Part shown: piece by piece, positions 49,401 through 60,300 of the stretch
Layout: each line of letters opens with the position of its first letter
How positions within the stretch are numbered: position 1 is the first letter of the stretch
Source: Marthasterias glacialis
Taxonomy: Eukaryota; Echinodermata; Asteroidea; Forcipulatida; Asteriidae
Length of the DNA: 64,000 bases
Reading direction: 5' to 3'
Assembly (NCBI GenBank): GCA_911728455.2
Contig: OU452236.1
Location: 5,636,171 to 5,700,170, forward strand
Program-made: the position numbers and the translations under genes
The notes under the pieces: model-generated
Told to the model about the DNA's origin: nothing
What the model saw: the letters and a program-made list of their open reading frames with translations, nothing else
The model's database searches: none

Positions 49401-52400
49401 TTACAATTTATTCAAGAGGCTGCAGTCGATTTCACCAAACTCTTTTTAACTTAAGAATCATCCTAACTTGCATAGTGATTTGTATTGTGACATCATACTT
49501 TCCTTAGCAAATAAGATTGGTTCATACATTTACTCATCTTAAGATTGATCTTAGCGCTTCGTGAAATCGACTACTGGGTGCATGATTTTCTCACTGTACA
49601 GTGCAGTAGTGCGCCTTTACATGTTATTCTAGTTCCAGTTTATGGTACGCAATGCTGTACTGTTGCAGTCCTGGAGTTTCATCTTTGAGAGTGCATTGAT
49701 CATTTTCATTTTAAATTCTCAAAGTCTGTGGGAAACTTGAAGGGTCATCGAGGCCAAGACCATGGCAACAGAGGCCATGATGGCCTCGGTGGCCTCCGTG
49801 TATTTCATTCCTGATGGTGTATCCAGTTTAAGTATGTGCCTTTGTTTCATTCGTGCATGCTAAAGCAGTACATTTGTAGGAACCCGAGGTTCTCAAAAAT
49901 ATCTTAATACATTTAAATGCTCGACTATAAACTGATACTGCTACGGTGCTGCACTTATCTCTTAGTGTGATTTATCACATAGGTTCTGTACAGAAACTGT
50001 TATCAGAATTGATTTTTATTTCCAGGAGCCTTCGTTCTTAATGTTTCAACTAGCCAGCTCTACTCATAAGGATACTTGGCAGTTTGAGTGTGTCAGTTTC
50101 ACTCTGATACTGCAGTACATATTATATCTTGTCACCTCAAATTGATGAATAATGGTTGGAAAGCATAGGATGTACAAAATGTTCCTAAGTATTCCTAATA
50201 GGACTTGGACTGGCCTCTAGCTACCAGGCAAGCTTGATGTTCTAGTGGTAAGACATCTGCTCTAGAATGGCAAAGGTCATGGGTTTGAATCCCATGCAAG
50301 TAATATGCATGTGGATTTTTCACAGAACTCGGGAAAGTACTTTTTTACAGTCTTAGAAGCACTCCTAAAAGATTATCTCATTCTTTTGATACCTCTTAAT
50401 AAATTGTTCACACTTGAAACTTTTCAATTTATTCCATTTTCATCACAATTTATAACCCATAGGCCAAATTGAAATTTAATTTTTACAGCAATAGTAAAAA
50501 CTGTAAAAACATTACTGTACAAATAGAATTCAAGGTACATATTTATGATCTGAAAACAAAAATAAAGCAAACATAAAAGCTGAAGTATAGGAATATTAAG
50601 ACTTGTCTCACGGAGAAGGAAATCTAAAGTCTAAGATGTAGCCTCCTTGGCTGTGCCTGTCCTTTCCATTCTAGATTGACTCAACCAGGAAATTGGGATT
50701 ACATAACGGTAATTTCAGAGTCTTTTTTACTGCATATCGACTATCAGTCATAGGGAAATTACTAATGACTCTGCATTGATTCTCTCATGTGGCTGGCTTA
50801 GAGTAGAAGTAAAAAAAAAAAAAAAAAAAGTTACTTAAGGAGGGAAAAATGACCTCATGTTTTGACTTTAGCCGATTCTTTCTCGAAAGCCTTTGAGAAA
50901 GCCTCTTGTGGAGTCCAAGTGTCTCGCCATTAAGAATCTATAAATGTTTAGTCAAAAAAATGTTAATTGAATGCACCTTGCTTTGTACCTTGGCCCAAGG
51001 TGAACATGCACACACTCAATGATTCTTAATTACTGTGTATTATTGATTCTGTGTATTGTTGATTATTCCATACGGGAGTGGACCTTAAGACTACATGTGT
51101 ATTCACTGTCAATAGATGATGTGACCCCTGACATCACTTGTTTACAAGAATGTTCTCATTTTTATTTTGTATCATTATACCTTTCTGGTAATAAAACCAA
51201 GAAACCCTAAAAGAAATACCTTGCACTCTAACTCATAGGCCTGAAGATACCTGTGAAGAAATTAAGTTGAAGAAATCTCAGTTTAACAAATTGTAGATGT
51301 GGAAGGAAAACCCCAATTGGCAAAAATCTAATATGCACAAGACATCATTTGAGTAGGGCACCCTTGGCAAGAGGTCAAAAGAAGGTTGCTCATTGGCCCA
51401 TCCTGCACACCCCAAGTACATAGATGTGCATTTTCCATTGTTTCATCTTTGTTTTAATGTACCTCAAAGATAGAGGCATATGATATCAATGCATAGGTCT
51501 ATAATAGCATCAGATACCAACAATTTTGAAGGGAAGGTGTCTTGCAAATACTCTGAAAGACAGAACTGCATCATCAGTAGGATCTTTCCACCAGTGTTAT
51601 TTTCTCTAGGATCCTCATTCAAACAAAATCCAACCTAACTCGGCACCAAAACTGTGCGATTTTGATTAAATGGTAGTATTGCCTGGGCCCAATTTCATGA
51701 AGCCTGTAAGCACACAAACTTGCTCAGCATTGCTTAGCAGAAACAGGTTACAGCCTAAATTCCTTAAAGTTTACATTGTTGTGACTGGCGCCCACTCATT
51801 TTATGCTTAACAAAGACATTTGCTAAGCAGTATTTTCTGCTTACAAACGCCTATGAAATAGGGCCCAGATCTCAGGTAAAGCATAATCGGCTTACAAACT
51901 AAGTGCAGTGAGTTCTCAGAATCAAACAAAACATGACGTTGGAATTTGAATGGATATTGAACTTGCTTGAGTTCCTGATGCCCCTATACTTTCATCCAAA
52001 GTCTTAAGGGGTACCCCAAGATAGATTTAACACATAAGGAGATTCTTTTCACTGATGTAAGACCCCCCACGTTGAAGGTTAAAGCCCTGCAGCTGTCACG
52101 TTCGTAAACTCATTGCCTGGAAATTCAGATTTAGTCATTTCACTCCGTCAAGCATCCCATGTTTTCCCAAGACGTTTTTTTTTTTCCTTTCTTGTTCTTT
52201 TGCCTGAAGAAATCCTTTGATGGTAATTTGGATTCATGCATCCCTGAAGGTCTCAATCATTTCCTCCGTGGATGATATAATTAAAGTTCCAGTTGAATTT
52301 TCTTGTATCACCTTTACTGAAAGAATAACAAAACTGAGATTAGGAATAATTTCTCCATTGGGGATTTTGCACGGTTTCGAAAAGCCACCATTACAGCATA

Positions 52401-55400
52401 AGGAACATATCGACATGCACGGAGTATTTGCACGGAGTATTTTTTGTTAAGGTCCACAGTTTCAACGAGAAGACACGCTCATCTGAGTGTGTGTGTATAC
52501 CTTAAATTTGAAACATACACGTACATGAGCATGTGTACGGACTCCTTGCATATAACGTCACAAGCTCAAACAGCGCCCTCACTTTGGTCATTGGGAGTCC
52601 TATCATTGGCTGAGAGTTGTGCGTTTCCATTGTTTGACCTAAGTGATGACAGCCTACATGTATGCAAGGGGTCTAGATCCACATTCTATTTTTTAATCAC
52701 AAGGCGTTTCTTAAATTTTTCCTGAAATGCCGGAAACAAATTTCTAATCATTGTGTCAAGATTTGATCGATTAAGAGTTGTTAACTGTGAAGAAGTAATT
52801 AACCAATCATACCTCGTTTCCTGGTTTCAGCTGCGTTGGTTTTTCTACAAACATAACACTGTTATTACACAGTATGCTACATAAATACTGTTTGGTAGTC
52901 ACTTACATGTAATTATGTAGGCACCAATCTTGCGGCACTGAAAATTTGTTTGCCAAGCGGGACCTAATTTTAAGGCTCAGCTTGTTGTGGAATTCTGGGC
53001 AAGCTCTGCTTACAGGGTTAGTGCTGAAGGCACATACACAAGCAGAAATTCCTTGCTTGGGAAGTACGCTTACATTAAATGTGGAATTTTCTGTTAGTGT
53101 AAGCATAGTAAGCAGAGCCATAAAGTTGGGCCAAAGTAACAGCAGATGATGTACATGTATAGTACAGTGCATTTTTGCTGGTAACTTCTTTTTTATTTTA
53201 TTTTTTTTTTTGGGGGGGGGGGTTGTAGTTTTTTTTTTAGTGGGTGGGGGGGGGAGAGGGGGAATTTCCCTTATTCTCGGTCCACAAATTAAATTCCTCA
53301 GCAACTAATTCAGGCGGAACAAAACACAACCAGAATACATCAAATGCCATTTGTGCTGGATGTTGGTTTGTGCTAAGCATATTTTGTCATGCTTGTCAAA
53401 CGTGTAGGCTTAATTATCCGGATCATGATGTCGAGCCCTGAGCTCAGGAAACTTGTGAGGGTTGCGGGTTTTATTAAGCTAGCTCCATCAGTCGTTGTCA
53501 GTGAAGTCAGTCAGAGGGATCATTATTAGCACTTATCGGACACCTGCAGCATCTATTCCCCTTCTGATGAACCCTAAGCCCTACTCCATACAATCCCTGC
53601 CACATACCCCAGCAATGTTTGACTGCACCATCCAATACAGTGTTGTACTTAATTGAATTACACTGATTGCTTCCACTCATCTCACTAGATTACTGGAGCC
53701 TGATGGGAAATCAGAGATCTCGGCCTATCGGATTACTACAATTCTCTTCTGCTGCCGAGGCCGTGAGGGTACAGGTATCAGTGACTGCTTCGCATTTACC
53801 TGTGGCCATGGCAACCGCGACAGTCAGCTGTTCCAGTGCCACATCTTCAGATGTGAGGTTCCTGAAGCAGTAAGTTAAGATTCTTTCTTTCTTTTTTTTA
53901 AATACAGATGACTTTTGGAAATTTAAATTGATGAGTGCTTAATCTGAAAGGCTGTTAGACTTTGTTTTGAAAATTGTTGACGCCATAATCCTCTATATTC
54001 AGCCCAACGATAAAAAATGGTTAGTTGTTGAAGTCGGTATTCACCGTGCAATTTTACCACACTACAGGTGCAGCGAATTATAACGTGTTTTGGCCAGGCT
54101 TTCCATCGTGTGCCCCGTAGCCCTGGTCTGGTGGACAGCGCTCCTGGTGCCATGCCAGCACCCAGGGAGACTCTCATGAGCTTCACCATACCCGTCTTGG
54201 TGGACATCAGAGAGGAGGACGGCAGAGGAAACTTTGGACCTGTGCCCAGAGATAAGCGATGTTTCAAATTAAGACAAGGGGTGAAGAAAGAAGTGTTGGT
54301 GACTGTTCAGCAGACTCATCATCAAGTACTCAATATTGAAAGGTTGGTTTTGTGACTTAACGATGCTCTAACCTCCTACTGTATTAAGACACAAAGCCAA
54401 CATTGGTAATTGTCAAAGACAGTATTCACAATTTGTGTGTGACCAAAGATATAAATAAAAAAACAAACTTCTGAAAGCTTAAAAACTCTATCAGTCATCG
54501 CGTCACAAGAAAAAAGTGAAAAACCCCATCACTTATTTCACTGTTTTCAAACATCTGATTTCAGACTCGCAAGACCAAAATTAATCATTTTACTCATTTC
54601 TAAAAACCAATAAGCATTTCAGGCAGAAATATTTCAAGGAAAGTTTTCCACCATGACCATCTTTCTACCATGTATGTATGTATGTATGTATTTTGTGGCG
54701 TGTCGTGGCCGAGTGGTTAGTGCGTCGGACTCAAGCTCTAGTGGCTGAGTTATCGGAGTGTGGGTTCGAGTCCCGGTCGCGACACTTGTGTCCTTGAACA
54801 AGGCACTTAACCATAATTGCTCCGTAAAAGTTGGGGAAGTAGAGCCTTCTACTCTACCAGCCAGGCTTCTGATGGATGATACCCAAGCCTACATCCTTAC
54901 AGACTGTAAAGGGGGTAACCCTGTTTCTGCCCCAGGAGTAGGTGGCAACGGCCCCTGGAAAAACGGTTGATTTGTAGCCCACACCCCGAGTGGCTTACTG
55001 GCCTTGTGTGTCTGGCGACTTCCATAAAAAAAAAAAAATGTATGTAAGTCTCTGAAAACTTATATTTTCAATGTTACCAATGTGAAACACATGCTTTATG
55101 ATGCCTTGTTTATGTGTCAGTATACACAAAATATTGCACTAATCTTTTCTAACTGTGTGTGCATTTCTTGAAATCGAAGTAGATTTTTTGTTTTGACGCT
55201 ACACCTTTGCCCTCAGAGACTGGACTCAAGTATTGGAGTTGTTGGCAGCCTTTGTATTGGGGTCTTCTCAGCTAACCGATTATAAAAAGCCAAATAACTG
55301 CCCTTAGCTTTCCAATGGACAGCATTAATTTCTTACCATGTTTACTGATCGCTTTATTTTTATTTTTTACGTCAGGTGTTTTGGTCTTTTGATCAGCCCA

Positions 55401-58400
55401 GGAAGGGAGGTTCCAGACAGAGAGATGCACCTCTTAGATGTGGTAAGTCTTTTATTTTTTTACCATTATCTATAGACCTTTATCATGCTGCCACCATCTT
55501 GGTCATGTGCCCTGCATCCAATAACAGTAATGGATGCTGATGTTCGTTGTTTAAAAAGGAACCTGACTATTTGCCCTTCCAGCCTCGGTTTGGTTACATT
55601 GATTTGAATTGGAGAAAAACAAGATGGCTGCACCATGATAAAATTCAATAGCTCAATTAGAGATAGTTCCCAATATACACCATCTGTACGGGCAACTTGG
55701 GTTTTGTCTTTGAGCTGCGTCAAGTGTTCTAATTTGTGTACGCAGTAAAGTGGTTCACCAACCAATCACACAAGGAATTAGATCAAACTTTGCAACACAG
55801 TATTTATGCATAACGCATAATTAAAAAATGATTTTCATGTATAGTTGCCCATAAAGATGGCTGACTGTGTGACGTCAAGTGGGAACTGTCTATACTTCAT
55901 TGAAGCTAGCCAGGCAATTGCCTCCTTGCCCCTTGTCTTTACCAGAGTGCTTCTTGATATGCAGGCAGAGTCAGTAGCCTCAGGGCTCTGGTCTTTCCCT
56001 GTCACCTGGAAAAAAAGTGTATTGCTTGATTGCTGCGTTCTTGAAAGGGCAAGGGCACCAAGGCATGTTCTTCTTGATAAAGGGCACCTCTATGAGGAAA
56101 TTGTAAATTTCTATTGGAACATTTTAAGGGCACCAAGGCAATGACCAGGGGCAACGGAGGCAATTGCCTCTGTTGCCTTCGTGAAGTATCAGGCCTGCGC
56201 TTCAACTTCAAAACCTGTCCCTAGGTTTTTAGGATTGATATCCTTCAACTGGAAGATTCTGATATTTTGTCTGCAGGTGAATCTCGAGACAAGCTCTGAT
56301 TGTAAGAGCTACACTGTCACCAGCATGTGGGATCCTAACAAGGCAGATCTTGAAGTACTCAACACTGAATCTCCTCCAGGATTAGGTATGTCAACTACAC
56401 ACGCACCTCCCAACCTGTACCAATTTAGCACACTTTTTTTTTTTTACTTTCACCCATTTGATGCTTTTACGATTTTATGATTTTAGTCTTCTTTTTTACA
56501 ATTTTGTACAATGCCGTTTTCAAATTGTTTTTAATTTCAATAAGCACACCATATGCCATGCAAGCCTGCTGGGAATTTGGTCCCAACGTGTATCCAATGT
56601 GTGAAAAAACAAACCTTGCATCATCACAGGCAATTACATGCAAGACTAACACAGTCTAGTCCTGTGCGGTCTGTTGTTCCATTCCCAGTCCGCAATTGTA
56701 TTCGCTAATATATAAGCAAACTCCGGGGGACAGTATCTATTAACCTAAGTGGGGGGCGCAGTGATTATCTTTGCAAGCATGGCTTCCGACAGTCTGGAGG
56801 GTGTAGTGCATTTCATATGTTAGGGAAGGCCAACTCTGCATTCGAGGCATAATGTACAATTACTGGCGTTTACTTGGAAGGTTGCTTCTTTTCATGAATT
56901 TTTTTACCTGGAAGTTCAAAATATTTCTAACAATAAATGATAAAACAGGGATTGGAACTGTTGGAGAAATTTCAGAATCTGATCTTTAGAAGAAAACAAA
57001 AAATGAATTTTTTATTTTTGGATCACTATTGGCTATCCAGTTCCGGCAGGATTGGACAGTACCTTTAGCTGTGTGCATGGTAAGTGACACGCCGAACTAT
57101 GATTAACTTGGTGAAAAGTACGAGTTCTGAAATCTGAATGTTGGGAGCTGTGCACACACACCCCCCCCCATCCCCCATCCCCCACCCTCCAGCTTTACCC
57201 TTCCTATTTCCCAAGGCACTTCCATTATGAATGGTGTTGGCCACTTATTCTCCATCCTCTCCTCCCCCTACTTCATTGCTTCAATGTTCACTTTCTTCCC
57301 ATTCTCTTAAGCATGTTCAGTATCTTAAATCCCTTTTGGGGTTAGGTATGCAAATCTGTTAATCCCTCAGTTATTTCTCTCAACCAACTCCCCTCATTTG
57401 GCCATTTGGGTACTCAACTAATTGTTTCTCGTCTGGTCCTCTTCTCAGATAAAGGCATGTTTATGACCATAGCTGTGGATCTTGTCATTACTGGTATCCA
57501 GGAGCCAGTACGTTTTGTTGTTGAGACCAAAGTGCGTATCTTCCCTTCCACTGAGAAGTTCTGGTATTTCAACAAGAAACCTGTTCAGGAATTCTTCTAT
57601 CTCATGCTGGAAGAGGTAGGTTGAGAATGGAATATTTTCAGCGCTTATCAAGAAAATAAAGTTGACAGAAATATCTATAAGAAATCATGAGACAGGCCTG
57701 GAATTTCATATTTGATAGGGCGAGTCCATTTTCATTTTGCAAAGGGCACTTGCATTGGAAAATCTTAAAGCCTATGGGATTATTTTAAAGAGGCACTATG
57801 ACCAAGACTAGGGGTAGAGGAGGCCATGGCCTCCATTACCTTTGTGTAATTCCAGGCCTGATAAGAGATAAATGTTTTATTTTCTGATTTGTATTTAACA
57901 TTTAATCATTAAAATAAAAATGGATTAAGTGAAATGTTTAAAAGCAAAATGTTTCTTCTGTATTTTGTTATTAATACCGTGTTTTTAGGCAGCTTCATGT
58001 TAAAGTAAGACTAAACTGGTGATTCACAAACTTTTCACCCCAAATAATGATTTCTGTTTATGTTGTACCAGATTGAAGCTGCCGTTGAGAATGAGCCAGC
58101 GTATGCTGTACTGACACTAGAGAGTGAATCCCAACGAGACAGGAGAAGGATACCAACACGCTCCCCTAGCACTAACCTTGTACAGACCCCTGACAGTATG
58201 ACATCAGTCGCAGAGGAAGAAAGTGGTAACTAATCTGCTCCTTAACTCTCCATTTACCATATATCTTAACTCTTCCCTAACTCAAGTTTCCCCCAACTCT
58301 TCCATACTAAATTTTTTCCCAACTTTTCCCTTACCAAAGTTTTCCCCATCTCTTCCCTTACCAAATTTTTCCCAATCTCTTCCCTTGCCAAGTTATTCTT

Positions 58401-59080
58401 ATTTATTTCCTTACCTAAGTATTCGTTATGTTTTTTTTAACAAAATGATTCCTTAAATCTTCCCTTACTAAATTATTCCTTAACTCTTTCTAAACAAGGT
58501 TTCCCTAATTCGTTCCTTAACAAACTATTCCTTTTCTCTTTCCTTTCAAAGTTTTTCCTGAAATTTTCCCTTACCAAAGTTTTCCTTAACTCTATTCTTA
58601 CCAAAGTATTTTAAACTATATCCTTACCATTGGTGACTGGGAAGCAAGTCACCTTCTTGCTTTGGTTGACTTTAATCAATTAAGGTTACACATATTTAAT
58701 TTTTCAAAAAGCTGTCTCCCATTGAAGACTAGAGCAGGCTAGTTGAAAGCAGTGACTCTTGTTTTAAAACTAATCCAATAAATATCATCTTTTAGTTCAA
58801 CGATTTAGACATTTCTTCTTCTTACATTACTCCAGATGATGATGAGCCTCTACAGAGTGGATCGGGTAACGTTGACAAGGACTGTGAGGAAAGTATCCTG
58901 CTGAATTGGGGAGACCTCTTGGCAAAATGGCGTTCCAATCTTAGCGTCCGCCCAAAACATCTCCGCTCTATGGTACGCAAGGGTATTCCTGAAGCGCTGC
59001 GTGGTGAGGTTTGGCAGCTCCTGGCTGGGGTTAAAGAGTGTGAGGGACTGATGGAAGAATACCGTGTGCTTATCACTAAG
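37458..59080 (+). CDS. RABGAP1: Rab GTPase-activating protein 1, 5' part (3'-incomplete)
   Basis: The protein is a PTB-plus-TBC RabGAP acting in endosomal and Golgi traffic. Nine exons join in phase: 37458-37980, 40515-40725, 53689-53869, 54068-54342, 55376-55442, 56277-56385, 57449-57615, 58072-58225 and 58836-59080, giving 644 codons. The N-terminus MEDKVSRSS...TGLKIVGNG resembles human RABGAP1 (MDDK..., TGLKIVGNG) and supports this ATG; no earlier in-frame ATG exists, since a stop lies at 37419-37421. Residues about 185-310 form the PTB domain (IIYLGAASVNAP, LSVPRTSQGSVRLLEP, CHIFRCEVPEA). About 340-530 is the kinesin-like/DUF3694 region (CFKLRQGVKKEV, MFMTIAVDLVITGIQEPVRF). About 585-644 begins the TBC domain (RKGIPEALRGEVWQLLAG). 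The catalytic Arg and Gln fingers would be in later exons, right of the window. Intron 2 is 13 kb. Confidence 0.95.
37981..40514. other. RABGAP1 intron 1
   Basis: This 2.5-kb intron contains an inverted-repeat element at 39322-39497 and no supportable exon. Confidence 0.75.
39322..39497. repeat. Inverted-repeat element (family F relative)
   Basis: The left end caggcctcgatcttaagaaa faces ggttaagatcaaggcctg at the right end. The interior has ggcctcggtggcctcggt, typical of family F copies. Confidence 0.6.
40752..40927. repeat. Inverted-repeat element, family C
   Basis: It opens tagacctttatcgtgctgca plus catcttg and closes caagatggccgcaccatgat plus aaaggtcta, so the ends are inverted. The copy at 55473-55645 matches almost throughout. 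Confidence 0.75.
41441..41565. repeat. Family E element
   Basis: Segments tagaccaaatccctctgatg, ttgagtcccatagagatata, agcatcctcactgaggtcaa and ggctgtgcataccct follow the order of the copy at 13501-13620. The CRE word has decayed to tgatgtctt. Confidence 0.55.
41680..41930. repeat. Family B element
   Basis: The right end is gcttaatgaaatttggccct, with inner words gctaagcaagaaaagtgtta and tggttccctgctcatttt shared with other family B copies. Confidence 0.6.
42840..43110. repeat. Family B element
   Basis: Inner words gcacacaaaaatatgcttac and tgactggtatcctgcttaat match family B, and the right end is aaaattgggccatgg. The ORF of 69 codons within it is repeat sequence. Confidence 0.6.
43820..44200 (+). 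promoter_or_regulatory. Candidate internal (alternative) RABGAP1 promoter
   Basis: This stretch is richer in CG dinucleotides than its surroundings. It contains a perfect CRE, TGACGTCA (43990-43997), and TGACCTCTGACCT (44024-44036), which on the minus strand is a perfect DR1 nuclear-receptor site (AGGTCA-n-AGGTCA). A donor-like word (GAAG|GTGAAAT) lies near 44170. A transcript from here would splice to the exon at 53689; the first in-frame ATG would be in exon 4, giving a form without the PTB domain. The sites are seen; the promoter role is inference. Confidence 0.35.
44640..44725 (-). repeat. tRNA-like SINE head
   Basis: On the minus strand a B-box-like GGGTTCGATTCCC and an A-box-like stretch about 40 bases earlier are seen, followed by acatgtgaatttttcc. 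The copy near 50235-50360 has the same order (gggtttgaatccc, then catgtggatttttc). Confidence 0.5.
45374..45495. repeat. Palindromic element, family D
   Basis: It opens cctagtccaaattactggct with agcggctatggctggaatgt and closes ggccctagccagagcaaaaa and cttgattcagacgca, like 33302-33425. Confidence 0.65.
46013..46430. repeat. Family B element (long or composite)
   Basis: It opens tgtgcccaatttcaggcggc plus tgcttaa and closes gcagagccatgaaattgaac plus tctgg. It is longer than other copies and has a (gttt)n stretch inside. Confidence 0.55.
48398..48425. repeat. TTA microsatellite
   Basis: Nine or so TTA/ATT triplets with one interruption. The flank on the right (ggtttattaaaacactgtga and gtagcccggaggctaaattg) looks like the 3' tail of a dispersed retroelement, but I cannot name it. 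Confidence 0.7.
49427..49571. repeat. Palindromic MITE, family A
   Basis: It opens gtcgatttcaccaaactctt and closes atcttagcgcttcgtgaaat plus cgac. The ends are inverted repeats. Confidence 0.65.
50235..50360 (+). repeat. tRNA-derived SINE fragment
   Basis: TAGTGGTAAGACATCTGC resembles an A box and GGGTTTGAATCCC a B box, at tRNA-like spacing. The downstream part catgtggatttttcacag is shared with the inverted copy at 44640-44725. The acceptor stem is not intact. Confidence 0.5.
51682..51867. repeat. Palindromic MITE, family B
   Basis: It opens cctgggcccaatttcatgaa plus gcctgtaag and closes cttacaaacgcctatgaaat plus agggccca. Clear inverted ends. Confidence 0.75.
53210..53262 (+). other. G-rich tract
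   Basis: Two long G runs (10-12 bases) separated by a T-rich spacer, followed by agaggggg, satisfy a simple G-quadruplex pattern on the plus strand. On the minus strand it gives a Pro/Lys-rich false ORF. Confidence 0.6.
54671..55046 (+). repeat. tRNA-Leu-derived SINE with target duplication
   Basis: The head (54700-54785) has a 7-bp acceptor stem GTGTCGT/GCGACAC, an A box TGGCCGAGTGGTTAG, a CAA-like anticodon in ACTCAAGC and a B box GGGTTCGAGTCCC. A body follows, with tgtccttgaacaaggcactt, ending in an A run at 55026-55036. The word atgtatgta lies just after the A tail and in the TGTA microsatellite at 54671-54690 before the head, consistent with a target-site duplication. The anticodon stem is imperfect. 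It lies in RABGAP1 intron 4. Confidence 0.8.
55473..55645. repeat. Inverted-repeat element, family C
   Basis: Left end agacctttatcatgctgcca plus ccatcttg; right end caagatggctgcaccatgat plus aaa. The interior (gcatccaataacagtaatg, ttgcccttccagcctcggtt) is nearly the same as at 40752-40927. It begins about 30 bases after RABGAP1 exon 5. Confidence 0.75.
55905..56197. repeat. Family F element
   Basis: ccaggcaattgcctccttgc on the left and ggcaacggaggcaattgcct with gtatcaggcctg on the right are partly inverted. It lies in the intron before RABGAP1 exon 6; ORFs across it are repeat-derived. Confidence 0.5.
57161..57190 (-). other. C-rich tract (G-quadruplex motif on minus strand)
   Basis: Four C runs in ccccccccatcccccatccc and following bases give a consensus G-quadruplex on the minus strand and an i-motif on the plus strand. 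It lies 260 bases before RABGAP1 exon 7. Confidence 0.6.
57693..57860. repeat. Family F element
   Basis: caggcctggaatttcatatt at the left faces gtgtaattccaggcctg at the right. Interior words aagaggcactatgacc and ggaggccatggcctcc fit the family. Confidence 0.7.
58240..58620 (+). repeat. Degenerate pyrimidine-rich tandem repeat
   Basis: About a dozen diverged units of roughly 25-30 bases follow the pattern cttcccttaccaaagttttc. The plus-strand ORF over it (58223-58456) is a by-product. It fills most of the intron between RABGAP1 exons 8 and 9. Confidence 0.75.
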
Positions 59081-60100
59081 GTAAGTACTTTCAATTGGTT
59101 TCATTTCATTTTTTTTTTCCCGGCAGCAATTTGGAAAATAAAGATGCCATTATAGTTTGTCAAAATTAAGCTATCTTGGCACTCTATAAGTGACACGGCA
59201 CACCAGGTGACATTGGTTATGATTTACCCCTCCCCTGCACCCTCTCCTCCTGCTGTTCCTGTTACCCTCCCCTGCCCTCCTACCCCAACTCCTCCCCCGT
59301 CCTCCTGCCCCACATACTCCCACCTTATCTCCATTATGTTAGTACAGACCGATGCAGCAGGCCATCAAACTTGACTCTTAACAACTTTACAGAACTAAGA
59401 AGTGAATAATCACACTGTGAAATCTTAGTAATTAGTTATCATAGTATTGATGATCTTTATCTTAAATAGTATGATTTCTGAAATTGACCTTCAAAGACTT
59501 TCCGTCTTGACCCATTGGAATCAATCAAGCAATGTGCAGTACAAGTGAAGAGAGCCCTCTGTTGATCATTGATTCAAGAGTTAATGAGAACAGACAGTTA
59601 ATTGAGTTTGGCGCCCTCTGTTGAATGAGATTTTCTTGAGGAACTAATTTTCTACTTTGAGTAAAACGGTCATATTTTTAACTCAAAATTGACAGTCTCA
59701 AGATTGCATTTGAAAGTTATTAATAGCCTTAGTGTTAATACATGTAAATATTTGAAAAAGAAATTCTTCACTGAATGAAATTCTGATGAAAGGAAAGTGA
59801 AGTAAAATTTGACAGATTTCTTGACCATCACATCCACAGACAATTCATAAATATATTTTGATAGGTTGTCATTAAGACTTACTTTTTAATACACTTTTCA
59901 TGTACATATATTTACGTAATATAAAGTGTCCCACATAAGTTCACAACAAATACCTCCTTCACAACATACTGTCCATGTATTTATCCATATAATGTTACAT
60001 ATATTACCTTCTGGGTTGCATAACTTAAAAATCACATCTGTTTATCAAGTGGTGATTTTGCGACGTTTGATTTATAAATACTTTAGGTAAAGAAAAAGAC

Positions 60101-60300
60101 CTGGGTCCAAATTATAGAGCTGCTTAAGTACAAAAACTAGGTAAGCACAACCAAATTATGCTTACCAAAATAAGGTTACCAGACAAAATACCATGCCACA
60201 TGTACAATCTGTGACTGGTCGCCTGCTTTTTTTCTTTTTTTGCAGAAAGTTGTTAAGCATAATTTTTCTGCTTAAGTAGCTCTGTGATATTGGACCCTGG
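60101..60300. repeat. Palindromic MITE, family B
   Basis: Opens ctgggtccaaattatagagc plus tgcttaag; closes cttaagtagctctgtgatat plus tggaccctgg. A 200-bp element with clear inverted ends. Confidence 0.75.

Larger units (their letters stand above)
40726..53688. other. RABGAP1 intron 2 (13 kb)
   Basis: No coding exon can be supported. It is dense in repeats: family C 40752-40927; family E 41441-41565; family B 41680-41930, 42840-43110, 46013-46430, 51682-51867 and 52990-53136; family D 45374-45495; family F 46630-46750 and 49730-49815; family A 49427-49571; tRNA-like SINEs near 44640-44725 and 50235-50360; a TTA microsatellite at 48398-48425; and a G-rich tract at 53210-53262. A candidate internal promoter is at 43820-44200. 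Confidence 0.75.

Noticed and set aside
52903..53304. Minus-strand ORF of 133 codons with Pro/Lys runs
   Set aside because: It is made by G/T homopolymers and a family B element on the plus strand.
54700..54785. Functional tRNA-Leu(CAA) gene
   Set aside because: The anticodon stem is imperfect, and a SINE body, A tail and target duplication follow, so it is a retroposon head.
55845..56144. Plus-strand ORF of 99 codons between RABGAP1 exons 5 and 6
   Set aside because: It overlaps a family F inverted-repeat element and shows no protein similarity; it also lies in the wrong place for a RABGAP1 exon, as the flanking exons join in phase.
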